Source: Methanoregula sp. UBA471 (lineage in GTDB: Archaea; Halobacteriota; Methanomicrobia; Methanomicrobiales; Methanospirillaceae). Taken from it: 10,360 nt of DNA. Below are positions 6,581 through 10,360 of this stretch, piece after piece. The notes under the pieces are model-generated. The model saw only the letters and a program-made list of their open reading frames with translations. It did no database searches and was not told the DNA's origin. The stretch is taken from positions 1-10,360 of the forward strand of contig DADT01000032.1 in assembly GCA_002495065.1 (NCBI GenBank), in the 5' to 3' direction. The position numbers and the translations under genes were made by a program. Within the stretch, counting starts at the first letter, position 1, and each line of letters begins with the position of its first letter.

Positions 6581-7629
6581 AATTGCATCACGATCTTCCC
6601 CTTATGGACAGCATACCGCGCATAGTCGAGGTAAACAGGATTTTCCAGCAGCTGCCTGACTCCTGGTGCAGCATCACGCCGGAATTCGTTGGAGAGGATC
6701 GTATCCGTGACTTCAATGTCGAATGCATCGCTGCCAGCCCCGGAACCAAATGAGCAGACAAAGATGGTATCCCCCGGTTTTGCGATGTCGAGGGTTGCGG
6801 CAAGCCCGATGGGAGATGCTCCCGAGTACGTGTTCCCGAGCGTTGGCACCACGAGGCCCGGTTTAATCTGGTCCGGGGTGAATCCCAGGTTTTTGGCGAC
6901 CTTTTGGGGGAACTTCGCGTTCGGCTGATGAAAGACTGCATAGGTAAAATCTTTCGGGCACTTGCCGGTCTGCTCAAAAAGGAGCCTGCTTGCTCCTTCG
7001 ACATGCCTGAAATAGCCCGGATCTCCGGTGAATCTTCCGCCATGCCGTGGATAATTCTGGCCTTCCCGTCGCCAGAAGTCCGGTGTATCGCTCGTGAAGG
7101 AGCAGGTTTTGTGGATGACCGCAATGGGGTCGTCTCTCCCAATCAGGAAAGCGGCACCGCCGGCTGCGGCAGTGTATTCCAGGGCATCGCTTGGTGCACC
7201 CTGGGACACATCGGATCCGATGGCAAGACCGTACGTAATCATCCCGCTTTTGGCAAGTCCCATACAGGTCTGGATCGCCGCTGTACCTGCCTTGCAGGCA
7301 AACTCATAATCCGCTGCCGTCATATCGGGCGTTGCCCCAATTGCCTCACCTACGGTACAGGCAGTGGGTTTCACCGCATAGGGATGGGATTCGCTGCCTA
7401 CGTACACCGCGCCGATGTCCTTTGGATCAATTGTCCTGCGGAGCAACGCATTACGTGCCGCTTCAACCGCAATAGTCGCTGCATCCTCGTCAAGGTCGGG
7501 GACAGACTTCTCAAAAACGCCCAGTCCCCCGGATATATCTGAAGCATTTGCGCCCCAGACTTTTGCAATCTCTTCGACCTTAATCCGGTATCTCGGTATA
7601 TACACACCGTAGGTAATGATGCCTACCAT
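6577..7629 (-). CDS. Hydroxymethylglutaryl-CoA synthase (archaeal type)
   Basis: Condenses acetyl-CoA with acetoacetyl-CoA to HMG-CoA, the second step of the mevalonate pathway. The 350-residue protein has the length of archaeal enzymes, which lack the extra C-terminal segment of eukaryotic ones. The catalytic triad is visible: Glu80 in GSESHPYAVKP (78-88), nucleophile Cys112 in FACKAGT (110-116), and His234 in FHQPNAKFP (233-241). GNTYSGASPIGLA (265-277) and FGSGAGSDAF (294-303) are also family motifs. The ATG at 7629 is chosen because MVGIITYGVYIPRYRI is the normal N-terminus; the longer open frame upstream belongs to another reading frame of the regulator gene. The start overlaps the regulator's stop by 7 nt, and the end overlaps the thiolase start by 4 nt. 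With thiolase and DUF35 it forms the archaeal condensation complex. Confidence 0.95.
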   Translation of the reverse strand: MVGIITYGVYIPRYRIKVEEIAKVWGANASDISGGLGVFEKSVPDLDEDAATIAVEAARNALLRRTIDPKDIGAVYVGSESHPYAVKPTACTVGEAIGATPDMTAADYEFACKAGTAAIQTCMGLAKSGMITYGLAIGSDVSQGAPSDALEYTAAAGGAAFLIGRDDPIAVIHKTCSFTSDTPDFWRREGQNYPRHGGRFTGDPGYFRHVEGASRLLFEQTGKCPKDFTYAVFHQPNAKFPQKVAKNLGFTPDQIKPGLVVPTLGNTYSGASPIGLAATLDIAKPGDTIFVCSFGSGAGSDAFDIEVTDTILSNEFRRDAAPGVRQLLENPVYLDYARYAVHKGKIVMQL

Positions 7630-8333
7630 TCTTTTTCCCTCAATGTACTGACAATTTTGTCGATTTCCATGCTCGTGCACATCACCGTGATGCGGTCCCG
7701 TTCTGCCATCTTTTCTACTATCGGGTGAACATCTGCAGCTTCTATTCCCTGCAGCACCACACATCTGGGCTTGAACGGAGTAACACGGATTGCAACCATC
7801 GGTGATTTCCCGGTTGAAACGTTGGTGAAAATTACTGCCCTCTCTGTGCTCCAGCCATAGATACGGTTGAATTCATCAGATGAGAGCTGCATAATTGCAT
7901 TCAGGCTGTTCACCACCGTATACCCAAAAAGAACCTGGTCCAGAGATCCACAGATGAGCGTGCACCCGATAGCTTCGGAGAAATCCTTGAGCGGGACCGC
8001 CGTAGCATACTCGTGGATATCGTAGATCACGTCGTCCTCTACACTGGAAAAGAGCATGGTTGAAAATTTCTGGATATGTCTGCCGTCAGTTTCCTCGTCA
8101 ATAGCGAGAAGTGTGTCGACAATTTTGCCGACAACGGCAGTACCGGGGCTTTTTCTTCTTCCGCTTTCATAGTCGCTGATAACTGATGGAGATACTCCGA
8201 GACGGTCTGAAAGGACACCCGGGGCGATCTCGAAGTTCATCCGCCACTTTTTCAGTGCATGCCCTGGTGAATCCGACAGGGTAATCTCGCCTGCCATTTT
8301 CTCAGCAAGCTGGTTACGCAATCCGGATTTCAT
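7623..8333 (-). CDS. XRE-type HTH transcriptional regulator (COG1395-like), first gene of the mevalonate operon
   Basis: A 236-residue archaeal DNA-binding protein. Residues about 24-65 form a Cro/XRE helix-turn-helix, with LSDRLGVSPSVISDYESGRR (41-60) covering turn and recognition helix. The C-terminal half (about 110-236) carries conserved-looking segments such as IYGWSTERAVIF (158-169) and SPMVAIRVTPFKPRCVVLQG (177-196). It resembles the uncharacterised domain of the COG1395 regulators and may bind a ligand or dimerise; I cannot name the ligand. It is first in the operon with HMG-CoA synthase, thiolase and DUF35, and its TAG stop lies inside the synthase start, so it is co-expressed with them. 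A palindromic TATA box 25 nt upstream implies a leaderless message from the ATG at 8333; a TTG two codons earlier is less likely. Control of the mevalonate operon is inferred from position only. Confidence 0.85.
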   Translation of the reverse strand: MKSGLRNQLAEKMAGEITLSDSPGHALKKWRMNFEIAPGVLSDRLGVSPSVISDYESGRRKSPGTAVVGKIVDTLLAIDEETDGRHIQKFSTMLFSSVEDDVIYDIHEYATAVPLKDFSEAIGCTLICGSLDQVLFGYTVVNSLNAIMQLSSDEFNRIYGWSTERAVIFTNVSTGKSPMVAIRVTPFKPRCVVLQGIEAADVHPIVEKMAERDRITVMCTSMEIDKIVSTLREKEW

Positions 8334-8357
8334 GCTCAATACAAAGAACCTGTGGCA

Positions 8358-8365
8358 TTATATAA
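8358..8365 (-). promoter_or_regulatory. TATA box of the regulator-mevalonate operon
   Basis: TTATATAA, centred about 28 nt upstream of the ATG at 8333. With the usual archaeal spacing of 26-27 nt from TATA centre to transcript start, the message would begin within a few bases of the start codon. No Shine-Dalgarno is present, so it would be leaderless. Confidence 0.65.
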
Positions 8366-8369
8366 CTAA

Positions 8370-8416
8370 CGAACATGCATTCGACATTGAACGAATCCCG
8401 ACGAAGAGTGTCCGAA
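8370..8416. promoter_or_regulatory. Candidate operator array of CGAA/TTCG half-sites
   Basis: Between two divergent TATA boxes, CGAA occurs at 8370, 8392, 8402 and 8413, and its complement TTCG at 8380. Start-to-start steps are 10, 12, 10 and 11 bases, so all lie on about the same helix face. The last two are extended to a direct repeat CGAAGAG (8402-8408 and 8413-8419). Either the mevalonate-operon regulator or the riboflavin regulator-kinase, whose genes flank the site, could bind here. Pattern seen; function inferred. Confidence 0.4.
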
Positions 8417-8425
8417 GAGCAACCC

Positions 8426-8436
8426 ATAAATAATAA
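8426..8436 (+). promoter_or_regulatory. TATA box of ribK-ribB
   Basis: ATAAATAATAA, with its core centred about 27 nt before the ATG at 8457, is placed to start transcription at or one base before that ATG. There is no Shine-Dalgarno in front of ribK, supporting a leaderless message. Confidence 0.6.
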
Positions 8437-8456
8437 GCACCTCAATTTTGATAAGC

Positions 8457-9122
8457 ATGATTCCCGCTGAAGATCTCCAGTGTCTCAAGGTAATTGCATT
8501 GCGCGGTGGTTGCAAGAACCCGGTCTTTGTTTCATCCCAGACAATAGGCGAGATGCTTGCATGCAGCCAGCAGACAGCATCCCGCAGGCTCAAGGGACTC
8601 GAATCCCGGGGTCTTATCACGCGTACCATTGCCGCTGACGGACAACATGTTACTATTACCAGCAATGGAGAGGAGGAGCTGCGGAAGGAGTACCAGGATC
8701 TTTGCCGGATTTTTTCTGAGTGCGATAAAGGATACATATTATCCGGTACTGTTGTCAGCGGAATTGGCGAAGGAAAATATTACATGAGCCTTGAACCCTA
8801 TAAGCAGCAGTTCAGGACGCACCTTGGGTTTGAGCCGTACCCGGGAACGCTCAATATACGTCTTCCCTCATCCGTTCTTCCGGTACGTAAGAAGATCGAC
8901 AGTCTTGGCTGGATCAGGATTAAAGGCTTTTCCACCGATGGCAGAACGTTTGGTGATGCAAAGTGTCTCCCGTGCCGTATTGGAGACGTTCCCTGCGGGA
9001 TCGTCGTACCCGGCAGGACGCATTATCCGGAAGATATTATTGAGGTGATCGCACCTGTTGCACTGCGCCGGAAATTCGGGGTTGAAGATACGGATACCGT
9101 GACTGTCGAGGTGGGGCAGTGA
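8457..9122 (+). CDS. ribK: HTH domain-CTP-dependent riboflavin kinase fusion (RbkR type)
   Basis: A two-domain protein of 221 residues. Residues about 1-88 form a winged helix-turn-helix (TIGEMLACSQQTASRRLKGL, 29-48, then ESRGLITR). Residues about 92-221 are the archaeal CTP-dependent riboflavin kinase, which makes FMN from riboflavin using CTP: SGIGEGKYYMS (101-111), the PYPGTLNIRL segment (128-137), and RTHYPEDIIEVIAPVALRRK (187-206). Such HTH-kinase fusions have been described as RbkR, a regulator of riboflavin genes in archaea that also acts as the kinase. The ATG at 8457 is preferred over a TTG three codons earlier because a TATA box is placed for a leaderless start exactly there. The stop overlaps the ribB start as GTGA. 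The kinase role is very likely; DNA binding at its own promoter is inferred. Confidence 0.92.
   Translation: MIPAEDLQCLKVIALRGGCKNPVFVSSQTIGEMLACSQQTASRRLKGLESRGLITRTIAADGQHVTITSNGEEELRKEYQDLCRIFSECDKGYILSGTVVSGIGEGKYYMSLEPYKQQFRTHLGFEPYPGTLNIRLPSSVLPVRKKIDSLGWIRIKGFSTDGRTFGDAKCLPCRIGDVPCGIVVPGRTHYPEDIIEVIAPVALRRKFGVEDTDTVTVEVGQ
9108..9113 (+). promoter_or_regulatory. Shine-Dalgarno site of ribB
   Basis: GAGGTG inside the end of ribK lies five bases before the GTG at 9119. It supports the GTG start and the coupling of ribB to ribK. Confidence 0.7.
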
Positions 9123-9793
9123 TAGACGAAGCACTGGCTGCATTGCGGGAAGGGAAGTTTATCCTGCTCTATGACTTTGATGACCGTGAAGGAGAGACAG
9201 ATTTTGCCATACGGTCTGATGCTGTTACGCCCCGGGATATCGTGCGGATGCGTAAGGATGGCGGAGGTTTGATCTGCACAGCAGTTCATCCTGTTGCAGC
9301 CCAGCGCCTCGGCCTGCCATTTGCCAGCGATGCACTTCGGGCGATAGCCGTGGCAGAGCGCGAGGGGGACATTCCCTATGACAGGAAGAATCACTCCTCC
9401 TTTTCGCTTTGGGTGAACCACCGCAACACGTTCACGGGGATAACAGACAGGGACCGGACGCTGACAGTTAACGCGATTGCTGAACAGGTTAAACGGGCCC
9501 TTAATGGAGGTGGCGTGAGTTTCCATGATGTTTTCCGCACTCCTGGTCATATGGCGCTCCTGCGTGCGGCTGACGGGTTGCTCGACCAGAGGAAAGGTCA
9601 GACCGAGCTCTCGATAGCTATGGCACAGATGGCGGGTATTACGCCGGCGATCACCATCTGCGAGATGCTGGACGATGAATCCGGTTACGCGCTGTCAAAA
9701 GAGGATGCCCGTCTCTATGCACGTAAACACAAACTGGTTTTTGTGGAAGGTAATGAAGTGATGGAGCGGTGGCAGGCACAGGCACACCGCTAA
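9119..9793 (+). CDS. ribB: 3,4-dihydroxy-2-butanone 4-phosphate synthase
   Basis: Converts ribulose 5-phosphate to 3,4-dihydroxy-2-butanone 4-phosphate and formate, giving the four-carbon unit of the riboflavin ring, with Mg2+. The 224-residue protein is the stand-alone archaeal form without a GTP cyclohydrolase II domain. Markers: the acidic metal-binding loop DDREGETDFA (21-30), DGGGLIC (47-53), and the active-site segment FRTPGHMALLRA (139-150) with GQTELS (160-165), which supplies the His and Glu ligands. It starts with GTG at 9119, sharing GTGA with the ribK stop and preceded by GAGGTG, so the two are translated from one message. This ties an early riboflavin step to FMN formation and to possible RbkR control. 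Downstream it converges on the 53-residue gene with a 20-nt gap; plus-strand T runs at 9804-9807 and 9818-9823 may end its transcript. Confidence 0.95.
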   Translation: MIDEALAALREGKFILLYDFDDREGETDFAIRSDAVTPRDIVRMRKDGGGLICTAVHPVAAQRLGLPFASDALRAIAVAEREGDIPYDRKNHSSFSLWVNHRNTFTGITDRDRTLTVNAIAEQVKRALNGGGVSFHDVFRTPGHMALLRAADGLLDQRKGQTELSIAMAQMAGITPAITICEMLDDESGYALSKEDARLYARKHKLVFVEGNEVMERWQAQAHR

Positions 9794-9813
9794 AATCCCC
9801 TCATTTTCCAAGA

Positions 9814-9975
9814 TCACTTTTTTGCCAGTTTCTTTACGGTCTCTTCAGGCAGCATCCTGGCAATGCTCATTTTTGTCGGACAGCGCCCGAGTTTCAGACC
9901 CAGTTTTTTTGCCTCATCCTTGAGTACCTTCGTATCAAGATCCTTGATGAGTTCACCCAGTTCCTTGTGCTCCAT
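9814..9975 (-). CDS. Small basic protein of 53 residues, unknown function
   Basis: A short open frame that I do not recognise as a named family. It begins MEHKELGELIKDLDTKVLK and ends EETVKKLAKK. It is rich in Lys and Leu, with two predicted helical stretches (about 4-25 and 43-52) around a middle part GLKLGRCPTKMSIARML (26-42). The pattern of helix, loop and a T-K-x-x-x-A helix is reminiscent of SAP/HeH-type DNA-binding modules, but this is only a resemblance. Codon use looks like its neighbours. No clear Shine-Dalgarno is seen; a minus-strand TTATTTTT at 10003-10010 lies about 31 nt upstream of the ATG and could drive a near-leaderless message. A T7 run upstream separates it from the RPA-associated gene on the same strand. 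Probably a real gene, because it fills the gap neatly and has sensible composition. Confidence 0.6.
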   Translation of the reverse strand: MEHKELGELIKDLDTKVLKDEAKKLGLKLGRCPTKMSIARMLPEETVKKLAKK

Positions 9976-10002
9976 AGGGATCGGAGATTGATTAGCAGGG
10001 AG

Positions 10003-10010
10003 AAAAATAA
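10003..10010 (-). promoter_or_regulatory. Possible TATA box of the 53-residue gene
   Basis: TTATTTTT on the minus strand, centred about 31 nt from the ATG at 9975, would give a leader of only a few bases. A weak match to the archaeal TATA consensus. Confidence 0.35.
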
Positions 10011-10022
10011 GGTTAACTATTG

Positions 10023-10029
10023 AAAAAAA
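10023..10029 (-). terminator. T7 terminator of the RPA-associated gene
   Basis: A run of seven T residues on the minus strand begins two bases after the stop codon at 10032-10034. This is a typical archaeal intrinsic terminator and suggests that the 53-residue gene downstream has its own promoter. Confidence 0.55.
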
Positions 10030-10031
10030 TG

Positions 10032-10360
10032 TTAGATCCTGATCTGGGCCAGGGCGTCGTAAGCAGTTTTCCGGAATGCATTGACATCGATTGAGGGATA
10101 GTGTTCTTTGGCTTTTACGATATCCGGCCCGGTACCGGCAGGTACCTTTTCGATCCTGTCGAGGGTCCGTGCAGCAGTATCCAGTACCCAGAGATCCCGT
10201 GTCTCTTTGTCAACTATCGTGATGGACTCTACCCTGACGGATACCAGAAATGCTCCGTCTGGTGTCTGGTACAGATTGGGTTTTCCAACAACGGCAACAA
10301 ACGCCGGAGTATCGATTTTTGCAAGCTGCTGCATCGCCTCGGGCTGGTAACTGCCGGCCA
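10032..10360 (-). CDS. RPA-associated OB-fold protein, C-terminal part (runs off the window)
   Basis: The frame stays open to the right edge, so the ATG at 10334 is internal and only the C-terminal 108 or so codons are seen. The segment GSYQPEAMQQLAKIDTPAFV and the following VAVVGKP, with VRVESITIVD, TRDLWVLDTAARTLDRIE, match what I recall of the archaeal RPA-associated family (COG3390), a single-OB-fold partner encoded beside replication protein A genes. RPA coats single-stranded DNA in replication and repair; the associated protein is thought to stabilise or modulate it. An RPA subunit gene would be expected just beyond the right edge on the same strand. The tail after about residue 70 is less characteristic. 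A T7 terminator follows the stop. Family assignment is from memory of conserved motifs, so moderately sure. Confidence 0.7.
   Translation of the reverse strand, partial: AGSYQPEAMQQLAKIDTPAFVAVVGKPNLYQTPDGAFLVSVRVESITIVDKETRDLWVLDTAARTLDRIEKVPAGTGPDIVKAKEHYPSIDVNAFRKTAYDALAQIRI

Noticed and set aside
5828..6625. 265-codon open frame on the plus strand opposite the thiolase gene
   Set aside because: It is the antisense of a well-supported coding region; its translation is Cys/Arg-rich with no family features.
7630..7764. N-terminal extension of HMG-CoA synthase (frame open to 7764)
   Set aside because: The extra residues are Arg/Gly/Cys-rich and out of frame within the regulator gene, while MVGIITYGVY at 7629 is the normal family N-terminus.
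1..10360. CRISPR arrays, insertion sequences, phage or defence genes
   Set aside because: No regularly spaced direct repeats, transposase or integrase motifs, or known defence domains are seen; nearly all coding sequence is housekeeping.

Overview
The window reads as euryarchaeal chromosomal DNA, most likely from a methanogen of the order Methanomicrobiales (Methanoregula-like; the genus is a guess from overall gene content and style). Reasons: an archaeal acetoacetyl-CoA thiolase / HMG-CoA synthase / DUF35 cluster plus class I HMG-CoA reductase (archaeal mevalonate route to lipids), a CTP-dependent riboflavin kinase fused to a DNA-binding domain, a Trm5-type tRNA methyltransferase, an RPA-associated protein, archaeal TATA boxes and T-run terminators. 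No phage, transposase, CRISPR or rRNA/tRNA gene is visible; most of it is housekeeping DNA.

Layout. 1-361 (-): N-terminal part of hisG. 410-1672 (-): DUF1015 protein. 1826-2311 (+): RimI-like acetyltransferase, meeting hmgA (2308-3507, -) tail to tail with interlocked stop codons. 3633-4547 (+): Trm5-like methyltransferase, divergent from hmgA. 4548-5019: the only sizeable non-coding stretch, with a GC-rich palindromic repeat-like element (about 4741-4924). 5020-8333 (-): a tight four-gene operon, transcribed in the order HTH regulator, HMG-CoA synthase, thiolase, DUF35 protein, with junctions of -7, -4 and +1 nt. 8457-9793 (+): ribK (HTH-kinase fusion) and ribB, overlapping by GTGA. 9814-9975 (-): a 53-residue small gene. 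10032-10360 (-): C-terminal part of an RPA-associated protein.

How the genes work together. The thiolase makes acetoacetyl-CoA, HMG-CoA synthase condenses it with acetyl-CoA, the DUF35 protein bridges the two enzymes, and HmgA reduces HMG-CoA to mevalonate, so the first three steps of isoprenoid and archaeal lipid synthesis lie within about 5.3 kb. The operon is headed by its own XRE-type regulator. That regulator is divergent from the riboflavin regulator-kinase gene, and the 123-nt gap between them holds two good TATA boxes, both placed for leaderless transcripts, and a run of five CGAA/TTCG half-sites spaced about one helical turn apart. This shared control region, the unexplained 4.74-4.92 kb palindromic element, and the small 53-aa gene are the items most worth a second look. 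I did not find a clear new defence or mobile system.
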